A stretch of DNA of 64,000 bases, taken from an uncultured Christensenella sp. Its GTDB lineage: Bacteria > Bacillota > Clostridia > Christensenellales > Borkfalkiaceae. A program made the translations under genes and the position numbers. The stretch lies in assembly GCA_910585685.1 (NCBI GenBank), contig CAJUEO010000001.1, positions 24,520-88,519 on the forward strand, written 5' to 3'. Under the pieces are notes generated by a model. It saw nothing but the letters and a program-made list of their open reading frames with translations. It was not told the DNA's origin and made no database searches. Position 1 is the stretch's first letter. The number at the start of each line of letters is the position of its first letter. Below, piece after piece: positions 32,649 through 42,434 of the stretch.

Positions 32649-35456
32649 ATGAATATTTTGCGAAAGATAATTATAGCTGCATTGGCAACGGTATGTGCGG
32701 CAGGCGTAGGGCTGGGTATCACGGCTTGCGCGCACGAACACAACTACGGTGAATGGACCGACTTGGTAAACACCTGTACCGAACATATTCAAATGCGCGT
32801 CTGCGCCGACTGCGGTAACGAACAGACTCAGCGTTCGCAGCCTACGGGTCACGTTTTCGGAGAGTGGGAAGAGTTGTTTGACGACTGCGACGAAGTGGTG
32901 TTGCAGCGCGGTTGCACCAAGTGCGATTTTGTCGAAGTCGGCTCCAAAAAAAGTGACGGGCACAGCTTCGGCGAGTGGGAGGTTTTTTTAGATACTTGTA
33001 CCGAGCGCACTTTAATGCGCGTCTGCGAGGTTTGCGGTGAAGTGGATTTCAGGGATGTGTTGGCCAAGGGTCATAACTTCGGGGAGTGGAGCGATTTTGT
33101 CGCAAACTGCGACAGGTACATAAAAGTGCGTGTCTGTCAGGACTGTATCCGTCGGGAATATGAAGAGCATGTTCTTGACGGACATAATTACGGAGAATGG
33201 GAGACGGTTGTCGACAGTTGCACAAAGCACACAGAAGTTCGTATCTGTCAAAACAATGTGTTGCGCGGTGACAAGTGGGTGCCCTGCGGAGCCGAACAAA
33301 CGCGAAACCAAACTCCTAACGGTCACAATATTATAGCCGGCAGATGCGTCGATTGCGGAACGCTCGGCTATAACGGACAGTCGCTCGAATGGCTCGATAA
33401 ATACAACTCGAAATACGGCTATGAATATTTCAGACAAAACAAGTATTATGCCGAACAGGCTTTCTATAACAGAATAGACGAGCAGGCGCGTATATTCCAC
33501 GTCAGCAACGTAGACGCGGCTACCGAGGGCGGCGCGCCCACCATTGTTTCGAGAATTGATTTTTCCGATTTGGGACTTACAGCCGAGCGTGCGGTAAGCG
33601 TGTGGAAGACGTTCAAGGACGACAACCCCCTGTACTATTGGCTGTCTAACAGCGTAACGGTCGAAAAGGACAGCGCAACGGGCAAGAGCTCTCGCATTAT
33701 TTTGACCTGCTATACCGAGTACGCTTACGGCTCGGACAGAAGCCAAAAAAATCAACTTATCTATTCAAAAGTCGAAGAATATACGGCAATGCTCGGTACG
33801 GGCGCCAACGCATATTTCAAAGCGCTTGCCTTCCACGATGCAATTATAGAAAAAATCGACTATGCCCGTGACTCGAGCGGCAAGCCCGAAAGCGCCGCCT
33901 GGGCGCACAATATCCTCGGCGTGTTCGAGGAAACGGGAGGCGTATGCGAGGCGTACACCCGTGCATATCAGCTACTTTTAAACGTTTCGGGCGTTGAAAA
34001 CATATGCGTAACGGGTATTGCGGATAGCGTCGGACATAGCTGGAACCTTGTAAGGCTTGACGACGGCAATTGGTATTGGTGCGATTTGACCTGGGACGAC
34101 ACCCCCGTTTCCAAGTGGGGAATTTCCTATAATTATTTCCTTGTAAACGACCGACAAAAGACGGTTTCCGAGTTCAACTTCTTGGACAGGCACAAGCCCG
34201 ACACCCCCGACGGCACGGTTGACGATAAGGGCGTTCACTTTTTGTATTCCCTTCCCGAGCGTTCGGACAGCGTATATATCGAGTCTGGTTTGGGCATAAA
34301 TAAGACGTTCGAAGTCGATAATATGACCTTTGCCGTAGTCGGCTACAATGCAGTTCAGTTGATATCAACTACGCGCTCGGGCAATGTAAATATACCTGAA
34401 ACCGTGGCATATGACGGGGTAAACTATAAAATAATTGCCATAGGCGCAAGAAACGCCGAGGGCGAGGAAACGTCTGAAAGCGTGTTTGAAAGCGCGGAAA
34501 ACAAGGCTGTTTATATACCTGAAACCGTGCACTTTATTTGGGACTTTGCGTTAAGCGGAAATGTGACGGGCATTACTGTCGACCCCGACAACGCATTGTT
34601 TACTGCGGTTGACGGAGTGCTGTTTACGAAATCCATGCGCGTGCTTGTAAGCTATCCGTCCGCGAGCGCAACACTTGAATACGTCGTTCCCGACTCGTGC
34701 GAGTACGTTGCTTACGGCGCTTTCTCAAATGTTTCAAATCTCAAAAAAGTGACGCTTGGCAGAGCTTTCAGGGAATTTGGTCTGGCTTGCTTCGGCTCTT
34801 TCTACGATAACTCGATTAATTTTGTCGAGGGTGATTTATATAGGCTTTACAACGATATGGGGGATAGCGGAGAGATAGAAATACATACCGACAACCCCAA
34901 CTTCAAAAAGACCGATGACGCACTTTACGGCATAACGGGCAACGGGGACAGGCTGCTGTATTGGTTCGATAAGGACGTTGCCGAGTTTGAAATCAAGGCA
35001 GACGTTGTGGAAATAGTGTGGTATGTTTTCGAAGGATTTACGAGTCTTGAAAGTGTAATTGTCGAAGAGGGCAACGAGCATTTCAAAGCGGTTGACGGAG
35101 TTCTGTTTAACAGCACGCTTACGGAAATTATATTCGTCCCCAAAGCTAAGACGGGCAGCTTCACCGTTCCCGAAACTATTACAAGCATAAGCAGTATGAC
35201 GGCGCAATATGGTGTGTATATGGGCTTTATGTTCAGCAGCCTCGAAGAGGTAATTTTCGGCACCAACGTGCAGCTTATCGGAATAAACGCGTTTGTCAAC
35301 TGCCCCAACCTCAAAGCTATACGTTACGCCGGTACGGCTGAAGAATGGCTCAAAATAGAAAAAGCCGAAAATTGGTGCGCAGGCACTAAAAACGTTTTGA
35401 TAAGGTGCACGGACGCGGTGCTCGACAGGGACGGTAACGTTGTCGGCGCGGCTTAG
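32649..35456 (+). CDS. Surface lipoprotein with GEW cysteine repeats, transglutaminase-like domain and BspA repeats
   Basis: This 935-residue protein has a lipoprotein signal peptide ending ITAC (Cys27). Five repeats of exactly 37 residues follow (His31, 68, 105, 142, 179), each H-x-[FY]-GEW and Cys residues that mostly end C-x-x-C, plus a sixth partial copy (GHNIIAGRCVDCG). They resemble zinc-ribbon-like spacer repeats of Clostridia surface proteins. A transglutaminase-like domain has its probable triad at Cys433 (GGVCEAY), His463 (GHSWN) and Asp479 (CDLTWDD). The C-terminal third has BspA-type leucine-rich repeats (IPETV, LKKVTLGRAF, LEEVIFG). TTAAGGA precedes ATG 32649. It is probably membrane-anchored, with a peptidase or cross-linking role that is inference. 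Confidence 0.88.
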   Translation: MNILRKIIIAALATVCAAGVGLGITACAHEHNYGEWTDLVNTCTEHIQMRVCADCGNEQTQRSQPTGHVFGEWEELFDDCDEVVLQRGCTKCDFVEVGSKKSDGHSFGEWEVFLDTCTERTLMRVCEVCGEVDFRDVLAKGHNFGEWSDFVANCDRYIKVRVCQDCIRREYEEHVLDGHNYGEWETVVDSCTKHTEVRICQNNVLRGDKWVPCGAEQTRNQTPNGHNIIAGRCVDCGTLGYNGQSLEWLDKYNSKYGYEYFRQNKYYAEQAFYNRIDEQARIFHVSNVDAATEGGAPTIVSRIDFSDLGLTAERAVSVWKTFKDDNPLYYWLSNSVTVEKDSATGKSSRIILTCYTEYAYGSDRSQKNQLIYSKVEEYTAMLGTGANAYFKALAFHDAIIEKIDYARDSSGKPESAAWAHNILGVFEETGGVCEAYTRAYQLLLNVSGVENICVTGIADSVGHSWNLVRLDDGNWYWCDLTWDDTPVSKWGISYNYFLVNDRQKTVSEFNFLDRHKPDTPDGTVDDKGVHFLYSLPERSDSVYIESGLGINKTFEVDNMTFAVVGYNAVQLISTTRSGNVNIPETVAYDGVNYKIIAIGARNAEGEETSESVFESAENKAVYIPETVHFIWDFALSGNVTGITVDPDNALFTAVDGVLFTKSMRVLVSYPSASATLEYVVPDSCEYVAYGAFSNVSNLKKVTLGRAFREFGLACFGSFYDNSINFVEGDLYRLYNDMGDSGEIEIHTDNPNFKKTDDALYGITGNGDRLLYWFDKDVAEFEIKADVVEIVWYVFEGFTSLESVIVEEGNEHFKAVDGVLFNSTLTEIIFVPKAKTGSFTVPETITSISSMTAQYGVYMGFMFSSLEEVIFGTNVQLIGINAFVNCPNLKAIRYAGTAEEWLKIEKAENWCAGTKNVLIRCTDAVLDRDGNVVGAA

Positions 35457-35467
35457 TCGCAAATTGT

Positions 35468-36766
35468 ATGGAAAGGATTGTAATACATTCCGATTTGAAT
35501 AATTTTTATGCTTCCGTCGAGCGGATTTTAAATCCCGAGCTCGGCGGAAAACCTATTGCCGTGTGCGGCAGCAAGCAAGAGCGCAAGGGCATAGTTCTCG
35601 CAAAGAGCGAGGAGGCAAAGAGATTTGGCGTAAAGACGGGTGACACCGTTTGGCAGGCTGAAAAAAAGTGCCCGGGAATAATTATCGTTCCGCCGCATTT
35701 CGGAGAATATATGGAGTATTCCCGTAAGGTTAAGGCAATTTACGCGCGCTATACCGACCTCATCGAAAGCTACGGCATTGACGAGTGTTGGCTGGATATT
35801 ACGCACTCAACGCTCATTTTTCCTCCCTTTGAAAACAAGACGACGGAGTGCTGCGGTGAAAAATATTTTACCGACGAATACCTTACTTTTCTCGGTGACA
35901 CCATACGCGAAACAGTAAAGCGCGAGCTTGGACTTACCGTTTCCTGCGGCGTTTCATTCAACAAAGTTTTTGCAAAGCTCGGCTCGGATTTGAAAAAACC
36001 TGACGGCACAAGCGTAATATCGAAATTGAACTTCAAATCGGTCGTAAACGGCTTGCCCGTCGAAGATTTGCTGTTTGTAGGTAAGTCCACAAAAAGTAAG
36101 CTCGGTGCAATGCGGCTTGGAACTATCGGCAAACTTGCCGCGGCGGACAGGGACTATCTCGTTTCGGTGTTCGGCAAGGTAGGGGAAACGCTTTCAAGGT
36201 TTGCGCGCGGAGAGGACGACGAGGAAGTCAAGCATATGGACGAGCGGCGCGAGTATAAGTCGATAGGCAATTCCTGCACTTATCCCGACGACGTCACAAG
36301 TCTTGAAAGAGTCGAGCGTTTGCTGTATGTGCTTGCCGAAAGCGTTGCCGCAAGACTTAGGGAAACCGAGCAGGGGCTTGCGGATACCGTGCATCTCTGG
36401 GTAAGGTACTCCGATTTGACCGACTTTTCGGTGCAGAAAAAAGTAAGGCACACCGCGCTGTGCAGCGAAATAGCTAATCACGCCTTCGAACTGTTCAAGT
36501 CGAACGTGCGGCAGCCGTTCAAAGTTCGGGCTATGGGCGTGACGGTTTCGGGGTTCGATAACGGCTTGTCGCAAATTACTCTTGACGAAACTTACGGCAA
36601 GTACGAAAAAATGTCGCGCGTCGAAAAATGCGTTGACGAAATACGCAAGCGCCACGGCTACGACAAGTTGCAGCGCGGCATAATTGCGGAAGAGCCGACG
36701 CAGATGCGCAACGACATTAAAAACTCGCATCTCATAAAACCCGGTAACTTCGATGACAGAAAATAA
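35468..36766 (+). CDS. dinB: Y-family DNA polymerase (DinB/Pol IV-like)
   Basis: This 432-residue translesion polymerase begins MERIVIHSDLNNFYASVE (first catalytic Asp) and has the second acidic motif YGIDECWLDIT. The fingers/thumb region includes VSCGVSFNKVFAKLGSDLKKP and a little-finger domain follows. About 20 extra residues (around FENKTTECCGEKYF) follow the catalytic motif, as in several Clostridia homologues. No LexA-type box or strong ribosome-binding site is visible. It starts 11 bases after the lipoprotein gene, so the two may share a transcript although they seem unrelated. Confidence 0.92.
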   Translation: MERIVIHSDLNNFYASVERILNPELGGKPIAVCGSKQERKGIVLAKSEEAKRFGVKTGDTVWQAEKKCPGIIIVPPHFGEYMEYSRKVKAIYARYTDLIESYGIDECWLDITHSTLIFPPFENKTTECCGEKYFTDEYLTFLGDTIRETVKRELGLTVSCGVSFNKVFAKLGSDLKKPDGTSVISKLNFKSVVNGLPVEDLLFVGKSTKSKLGAMRLGTIGKLAAADRDYLVSVFGKVGETLSRFARGEDDEEVKHMDERREYKSIGNSCTYPDDVTSLERVERLLYVLAESVAARLRETEQGLADTVHLWVRYSDLTDFSVQKKVRHTALCSEIANHAFELFKSNVRQPFKVRAMGVTVSGFDNGLSQITLDETYGKYEKMSRVEKCVDEIRKRHGYDKLQRGIIAEEPTQMRNDIKNSHLIKPGNFDDRK

Positions 36767-36830
36767 TAGAGGACAGAAAATAATATAAGTTGTGTTTGTA
36801 ACCAACATAAAAAACCTTAATGTAATAAAA

Positions 36831-36862
36831 TCGCGCATTAGTTTGACAATGTGCGGTTTTTT
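36831..36862 (+). terminator. Intrinsic terminator
   Basis: CGCGCATT (36832-36839) pairs with AATGTGCG (36848-36855), with one G-T pair and then a T-run. It ends the lipoprotein-dinB unit. Confidence 0.8.
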
Positions 36863-36939
36863 ATTTATAATAAAATCGCAAATAAACGCGCAGGCAAAAT
36901 TTCAATTGTTTGCGTTTTAATTATTTTTCGAGGTGAGAG

Positions 36940-39021
36940 ATGAAACTTCCTGAAATGTTCGGCGAAAATGTTTTCAACGATTCCGTACAGAAAGAAACTC
37001 TGCCCAAAGAGGTGTACTCGGCTCTGAGGGAAACTATCGAGGCGGGCAAACAGCTTGACGTGTCGATAGCAGGCGCGGTTGCCGCCGCAATGAAGGACTG
37101 GGCGGTGTCAAAGGGCGCAACCCATTACACCCATTGGTTTCAGCCTCTGACGGGATTGACGGCGGAAAAGCACGACAGCTTTATCGAGCCCGACGGCGAC
37201 AAGGTTATAATGCGGCTCACGGGCAAAAGCCTGATAGTCGGAGAGCCCGACGCGTCCAGCTTCCCCTCCGGCGGTTCGAGGGCAACTCATATGGCAAGGG
37301 GCTACACCGCTTGGGACCCGACTTCTCCTGCGTTCGTAAAGGAAGGCACGCTGTACATACCCACGGTATTCGTCTCTTACACGGGAGAAACGCTCGACAA
37401 GAAATCACCGCTGCTGCGCTCTATGACTGCGCTCGACAAACAGGCTAAGCGAGTTTTAAAATGTTTCGGCATCGACTGCAAAAAGGTCGTTTGCGAAGCG
37501 GGGCCCGAGCAGGAATATTTTCTCATCCCCGAGGACGAGTACTACGGTAGAAAGGATTTGGTGCTTACGGGCAGAACGCTGTTCGGCGCACCCGTCACGC
37601 GAGGACAGGAACTCGAGGACCACTACTTCGGAGTGTTGAAACCTAAAATTGCGGAGTATATGCGCGACTTGGACGAAGAGCTTTGGAGCTACGGCATACT
37701 TTCAAAGACAAAGCACAATGAAGTTGCGCCGGCGCAGCACGAAATGGCGCCCGTTTATTCCTCCACAAATACCGCGGTAGATATGAATATGCTCACGATG
37801 GAGCTTATGAAGAAGGTTGCCCGTCGTCACGGTCTTGTATGTCTGTTGCACGAAAAGCCGTTCAAGGGAATAAACGGAAGCGGCAAACACAACAACTGGT
37901 CTATTTCTACAGACAGCGGTTTAAATTTATTGAAGCCCGGAAAAACTCCCGAAACGAACACGCTTTTTATGCTTGTCCTCACTGCCGTTATCAAGGCGGT
38001 CGACGACTATCAGGGCATACTGCGCGCTTTCGTCGCTTCGGCAGGCAACGACCATAGATTGGGAGCGGACGAAGCTCCTCCGGCAATTATTTCGGTATAT
38101 CTCGGCGATCAGCTCGGCGCGCTCGTCGACAGCATAGTCAAGGGAGAAAACTACGTCCCCAGCAAAACGGCAAAGGGTTCGATAGGCGTTCCCGAGTCAC
38201 CCATTTTCCCCAAGGACGCCACGGACAGAAACAGAACTTCACCTTTCGCGTTTACGGGCAATAAGTTCGAGTTCAGAATGCTCGGCTCGCAGGCAAACGT
38301 TGCCGACGCAAATATCGGACTCAACGCCATTGTTGCCGACGCGCTTTCGGATTTTGCGGACGAGCTTGAAAACGTAAAGGACGTCGAAAACGCGGCAAAC
38401 GCAATTATCGCACGCGAACTTAAAAAGCATTACAGAATTATTTTCAATCACGACGGTTACGGTCCCGAGTGGGAGCCCGAAGCTAAAAAGCGAGGACTGT
38501 TGAACAACAAAAACACCGCCGACGCGGTACCCGTTCTTTTCGAGGACAAAAATATCGAAGTCTTTGTAAGGCAGGGCGTATATACCCGTCAGGAGGCGGC
38601 GGCGCGCGCCAACATAAGGCTTGAAAATTATACAAAGATTATCAATATCGAGGCTTTGACTATGGTTGAAATGGCAAAGCGCGACGTCATACCTGCGGTT
38701 TCCTGCTTTATTGCGGAGCTGTGTCAGAACGTTGCTTCGAAACAGGCGGCGTTCGAGGGCATACCCTGCGAAACGGAGAAAAAGCTTGTAAAGAAGCTCG
38801 CGGAATTAAACGACAAGACGAGCGCGGCTATTTCGAGGCTTGAAAAGCATTTGAAGGAAATCGATCAGGAAAAGGTAATAGAGGCGTCAAAGGCTATGGC
38901 GCATATAGTTATTCCCGATATGGAGGAGATAAGAAAGTACGTCGACGAAATGGAAACTTTGACTTCGTCGGATTATTGGCCCTATCCCTCGTACTACGAC
39001 ATACTTTACGGAGTAAAATAA
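36940..39021 (+). CDS. glnN: Glutamine synthetase type III
   Basis: This 693-residue enzyme makes glutamine from glutamate, ammonia and ATP. The length (about 690) and the blocks GGSRATHMARGYTAWDP, EAGPEQEYFLI, NEVAPAQHEMAPVYS, HEKPFKGINGSGKHNNWS and AGNDHRLGADEAPPAI are characteristic of GSIII rather than GSI. GAGGTGAGAG precedes ATG 36940. It stands alone between terminators, so it is probably monocistronic. No ammonium transporter or GlnB gene lies nearby. Confidence 0.97.
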   Translation: MKLPEMFGENVFNDSVQKETLPKEVYSALRETIEAGKQLDVSIAGAVAAAMKDWAVSKGATHYTHWFQPLTGLTAEKHDSFIEPDGDKVIMRLTGKSLIVGEPDASSFPSGGSRATHMARGYTAWDPTSPAFVKEGTLYIPTVFVSYTGETLDKKSPLLRSMTALDKQAKRVLKCFGIDCKKVVCEAGPEQEYFLIPEDEYYGRKDLVLTGRTLFGAPVTRGQELEDHYFGVLKPKIAEYMRDLDEELWSYGILSKTKHNEVAPAQHEMAPVYSSTNTAVDMNMLTMELMKKVARRHGLVCLLHEKPFKGINGSGKHNNWSISTDSGLNLLKPGKTPETNTLFMLVLTAVIKAVDDYQGILRAFVASAGNDHRLGADEAPPAIISVYLGDQLGALVDSIVKGENYVPSKTAKGSIGVPESPIFPKDATDRNRTSPFAFTGNKFEFRMLGSQANVADANIGLNAIVADALSDFADELENVKDVENAANAIIARELKKHYRIIFNHDGYGPEWEPEAKKRGLLNNKNTADAVPVLFEDKNIEVFVRQGVYTRQEAAARANIRLENYTKIINIEALTMVEMAKRDVIPAVSCFIAELCQNVASKQAAFEGIPCETEKKLVKKLAELNDKTSAAISRLEKHLKEIDQEKVIEASKAMAHIVIPDMEEIRKYVDEMETLTSSDYWPYPSYYDILYGVK

Positions 39022-39028
39022 AAAGCGA

Positions 39029-39058
39029 CCGCGCGGCAGTAAAGCCGCGCGGATTATT
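39029..39058 (+). terminator. Intrinsic terminator
   Basis: A perfect 9-bp GC-rich stem CCGCGCGGC/GCCGCGCGG (39029-39037 with 39044-39052), loop AGTAAA and T-rich tail end glnN. Confidence 0.82.
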
Positions 39059-39095
39059 TTTATAACGCATAAAACCGATTAGTTGGAATTTTGTG

Positions 39096-39124
39096 TTTAC
39101 AAAACAAATTTTAAGTGCTATAAT
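39096..39124 (+). promoter_or_regulatory. Promoter giving a nearly leaderless ClC transcript
   Basis: TTTACA (39096-39101), 17-bp spacer and TATAAT (39119-39124) end ten bases before the ClC ATG, so the transcript would have a leader of about three or four bases. Confidence 0.75.
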
Positions 39125-39134
39125 TTAAAACCGT

Positions 39135-40754
39135 ATGAAAAAGAATTGGAAGTTGTTTTTGGATAACGCGCTCAATCTGTTTTGTATGAGCGTCATTACG
39201 GGACTTTTTGCCGGGGTTGTCGTCACGCTATACAACATTTGTATGTCTTTGGGAGAAAAAACCGCAACCAACTACTACGCGTTGCTCTTGCAAAATCCGG
39301 CGTTTATTCCGCTTTTGTTTGTCGGGCTTGCCGCCGGCGCAATAGTTATAGGTACGGTAGTGCGGTTTGTTCCTATGATACGCGGCAGCGGTATTCCGCA
39401 AATCGAGGGCGCGGCGCGCGGCGTAATAAGGTTCAAGTGGTATGTAACTATGTGCTCTATGTTTGCCGCTTCGCTTGCCTGTGTGTTTATGGGCTATCCT
39501 GCAGGCGCCGAGGGACCTTCGCTTGAAATAGGCGGCTGCTGCGGTGCGGCTACGGGCACGCTGTTAAAGCGCAATCATATGACGAAAAGATTGCAGATAG
39601 CTTCGGGCGCAAGCTCGGGTCTTGCCGTTGCGTTCAACGCTCCCATTACGGGCGTCGTGTTTGCTCTGGAAGAAGCCTTTCGTTCGTTTTCTCCGCAAGT
39701 GTTCATATGCGCAACAATCAGTGTAATAGTTTCGCTTGTCACTCGAAATGCAATTCGTCCTGCGCTCAGCCTCGGCGGATACGAGTTCGGTGTGGGCTTT
39801 GCCTTCGAGGGCTTTGTTTTTCACGACTTCGACGGTATGGCTTATCTATATCTCGTCATTGCCGCGATAATTACTTCGCTTTTGGGCGTCGGGTTTTATC
39901 ACTCTGTGTTCGGGCTTAAAAAAGTATTCAAGCGCATAACTTTTCTCAATAAAACGGGCAAATATATAATTCCGTTCGTGCTTGCCGGCGCGTTCGGACT
40001 GATAACTTTGTACTCTATCGGAGGGGGGCATTCCTTCATTCATTCAATCGCTACGGGCGGTTCCGGGGAAATTACCGTTGAGCAGGTGTTTGAAATCGGG
40101 CTTGTAGGCAGCCTCGTAGTTGTGCTCATATGCAGGTTTATTCTCTCGGTAATGTCAATGAGCTGCGGAATACCCTGCGGCGTGTTTATACCCATGCTGT
40201 CAATAGGCGCAGGCTGCGGCGCGCTTATGTCGGTGCTGTTTCAAGGCTTGGGCATGAGCGGCGCGGTAAGCGACTACTTTGTCATAATCTGTATGGCAAC
40301 CTTCTTTACCTGCGTTGTCAAAGCGCCCATTACGGGCATTGTAATGGTCTTTGAACTCACGGGGCAGTTTGTAAATTTTTTACCTGCAATCATCGGCATT
40401 GCCATAGGGCTTATTGTCGGTATGCTGTTCAAAACGGACGCAATCTACGAAAAGAGTCTCGAAGGGTTTATTGCCGAAGAAAAGATTTATAAAAACTTTA
40501 CAAAGATTACCTGGACTGCGAAGGTGCTTTCCGGCAGTAAAGCCGCCGAAAAACCCGTGCGCGAAATTACATGGCCTGCTAACGGACTTATCGTATCGAT
40601 AGTGTCCGTCGAGGGGGAACAGTCCGTTCCCGACGGAGAAACCGTGCTTAAAAGCGGAGATACTTTGACCTTTGTCTGCGAAACTGACGACGAGGCGGAA
40701 ATTTCGCAGTATCTTGCGTCGATAGTCGGCGAACAGAATTTCGAAACAAAATAA
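39135..40754 (+). CDS. ClC family chloride/proton antiporter with TrkA-C domain
   Basis: This 539-residue membrane protein has the ClC selectivity motifs GSGIPQ (84-89), GAEGPSLEIG (gating Glu126; the usual Arg of GREGP is Ala) and GIPCGVFIP. FNAPITGVVFALEEAF holds Glu179/Glu180 at the proton-glutamate position, favouring a Cl-/H+ antiporter over a channel. The C-terminal ~70 residues (PVREITWPANGLIVSI, LKSGDTLTFVCE) form a TrkA-C/RCK-C type regulatory domain. There is no ribosome-binding site and the promoter ends ten bases before the start. Confidence 0.93.
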   Translation: MKKNWKLFLDNALNLFCMSVITGLFAGVVVTLYNICMSLGEKTATNYYALLLQNPAFIPLLFVGLAAGAIVIGTVVRFVPMIRGSGIPQIEGAARGVIRFKWYVTMCSMFAASLACVFMGYPAGAEGPSLEIGGCCGAATGTLLKRNHMTKRLQIASGASSGLAVAFNAPITGVVFALEEAFRSFSPQVFICATISVIVSLVTRNAIRPALSLGGYEFGVGFAFEGFVFHDFDGMAYLYLVIAAIITSLLGVGFYHSVFGLKKVFKRITFLNKTGKYIIPFVLAGAFGLITLYSIGGGHSFIHSIATGGSGEITVEQVFEIGLVGSLVVVLICRFILSVMSMSCGIPCGVFIPMLSIGAGCGALMSVLFQGLGMSGAVSDYFVIICMATFFTCVVKAPITGIVMVFELTGQFVNFLPAIIGIAIGLIVGMLFKTDAIYEKSLEGFIAEEKIYKNFTKITWTAKVLSGSKAAEKPVREITWPANGLIVSIVSVEGEQSVPDGETVLKSGDTLTFVCETDDEAEISQYLASIVGEQNFETK

Positions 40755-40755
40755 C

Positions 40756-40784
40756 TTGACTATCGGGCTTTAAAATATTATACT
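40756..40784 (+). promoter_or_regulatory. Sigma-A promoter for purA
   Basis: TTGACT (40756-40761), starting at the end of the ClC gene, with 17-bp spacer and TATACT (40779-40784), precedes purA by 39 bases. Confidence 0.8.
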
Positions 40785-40823
40785 ATAGACGAAAATAATT
40801 TAACGGTGGGAAATAAAAACAAA

Positions 40824-42104
40824 ATGCTTACAAGTATTTGCGGAATCAACTGGGGTGACGAAGGCAAGGGCAGAATGGTCGATTTATTATCCGAGAAATT
40901 CGACATAGTTTGCCGTTATCAGGGCGGCAACAACGCCGGTCACACCGTCATCAACGAGAGAGGCAGGTTTATTTTAAACCTTTTACCCTCGGGCATACTC
41001 AGGGAAAACGTGGTAAACGTGCTCGGCTGCGGTATGGTAATAGATATCAAACACCTTTGCTGTGAAATAGAAAGACTTCGCGAGGGAGGTATAACAATCT
41101 CTCCCGAAAATCTCAAAATCAGCGATAAGGCTATAATCACAATGCCGTACAACGTCTTGCAGGACGAAATGGAGGAGGACAGGTTGACAAAAGCCACCGG
41201 TAAGCCTTACGGCTCTACCCGTCGCGGTATTGCTCCTATCTATGCCGACAAGTATATGAAAAAGGCGTTCAGAATGGGAGAACTTTTGAATACGGCGTTG
41301 CTGTATAAGCGTTTGCCCGACATTGTGGAATGGAAGAATATGGTAATCAAAGCTTACGGCTTCCAGCCTGTGACGGTCGATGCGATGATCGAGTATTTTG
41401 AAACTTACGGAAAGCCGCTTGCAAAATACGTAACCGATACGGGAATTTATCTCAATAACGCAAACAAGCAGGGCAAAAACATTATGTTCGAAGCTCAGCT
41501 CGGCGCTCTAAGGGATATCGACTTCGGTATTGTTCCCTATACTTCTTCGTCGTCTACAATAGCGGCGTACGCGCCCATCGGCGCAGGCGTGCCCAATCTC
41601 AAACTAGACAATTCGATAGGCATAATGAAGGCATATTCAAGTTGCGTCGGCGCAGGTCCTTTTACTTGCGAGTACTTCGGGGAAAAGGCGGAAAAGCTTC
41701 GCGAACTCGGCGGAGAGTACGGCGCGGCAACGGGCAGACCGAGAAGAGTGGGACCTTTTGACGTGGTGGCTTCACGCTACGGCATACGTTGCCAGGGGGC
41801 GGACGAAATCGCGCTTACAAAACTCGATGTTTTGGACGGATATAAGGAGATTGAAATTTGTACCCATTATCTTTTAAACGGGGAGAGAATAGACGAGTTC
41901 CCCTTTACCGACGTGCTCGATGAATGCAAGCCGGTTTTCGAAAAAGTCAAGGGCTGGAACAGGGATATTTCCAAGTGCAGAAAAAAAGAGGATTTGCCCA
42001 AGGAAGCTCTCGACTACATAGCGCTTTTGGAAAAGCTTTGCGAGTGTAAAATAAAATACGTCTCGGTAGGTGCCGAGCGCGACGCCTGCATAGAGATGTT
42101 CTAA
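40824..42104 (+). CDS. purA: Adenylosuccinate synthetase
   Basis: This 426-residue enzyme joins IMP and aspartate using GTP in AMP synthesis. Motifs are NWGDEGKGRMVD (P-loop-like), YQGGNNAGHTV with the catalytic His, VPYTSSSSTIAAYAP, VGAGPFTCEYF and RPRRVGPFDVV. Several blocks differ from the common form (for example GSTRRGIAPIY), pointing to a divergent clade. I use ATG 40824, matching family length. The upstream GGTGGG is 13 bases away, longer than usual, and GTG 40806 is the alternative. It is monocistronic. Confidence 0.93.
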   Translation: MLTSICGINWGDEGKGRMVDLLSEKFDIVCRYQGGNNAGHTVINERGRFILNLLPSGILRENVVNVLGCGMVIDIKHLCCEIERLREGGITISPENLKISDKAIITMPYNVLQDEMEEDRLTKATGKPYGSTRRGIAPIYADKYMKKAFRMGELLNTALLYKRLPDIVEWKNMVIKAYGFQPVTVDAMIEYFETYGKPLAKYVTDTGIYLNNANKQGKNIMFEAQLGALRDIDFGIVPYTSSSSTIAAYAPIGAGVPNLKLDNSIGIMKAYSSCVGAGPFTCEYFGEKAEKLRELGGEYGAATGRPRRVGPFDVVASRYGIRCQGADEIALTKLDVLDGYKEIEICTHYLLNGERIDEFPFTDVLDECKPVFEKVKGWNRDISKCRKKEDLPKEALDYIALLEKLCECKIKYVSVGAERDACIEMF

Positions 42105-42434
42105 ACTCTATTATATAAGCAAAAAAAGTTAGCACAAAAAACGGTAAAAAAACGCGGACAAAACGTCTGCGTTTTTTGTTGTTAAATAAATGAAAATGTC
42201 GAACAGTTCAAATTTATTTTTTGTGCAAATTGCCAAATATTTTTCAGCTTGGAAAAACTTTACACAGAAAAAATTATTAATTTTAAAATAATAGACTTTA
42301 TTGTCTTGACAAATTGAGGGAATGTATTATAATAAATAATGTATAATTATATGGTAGAGTTGTGTACTATGACGTTAAGCTCTCCATGTAAAAATTAACA
42401 TTTGAAAAAAATCTAAGTTTTATGAGGCATTTTT
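42105..42434 (+). promoter_or_regulatory. Intergenic region with promoter of the giant gene
   Basis: This 330-base gap holds the purA terminator, an AT-rich stretch without genes, and a sigma-A promoter: TTGACA (42306-42311), 16-bp spacer, TATAAT (42328-42333). The predicted leader of about 95 bases ends in GAGG seven bases before ATG 42435. I see no recognisable riboswitch in it. Confidence 0.8.
42151..42177 (+). terminator. Intrinsic terminator
   Basis: AACGCGGAC (42151-42159) pairs with GTCTGCGTT (42165-42173) through one G-T pair and is followed by a T-run. It ends purA. Confidence 0.88.
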
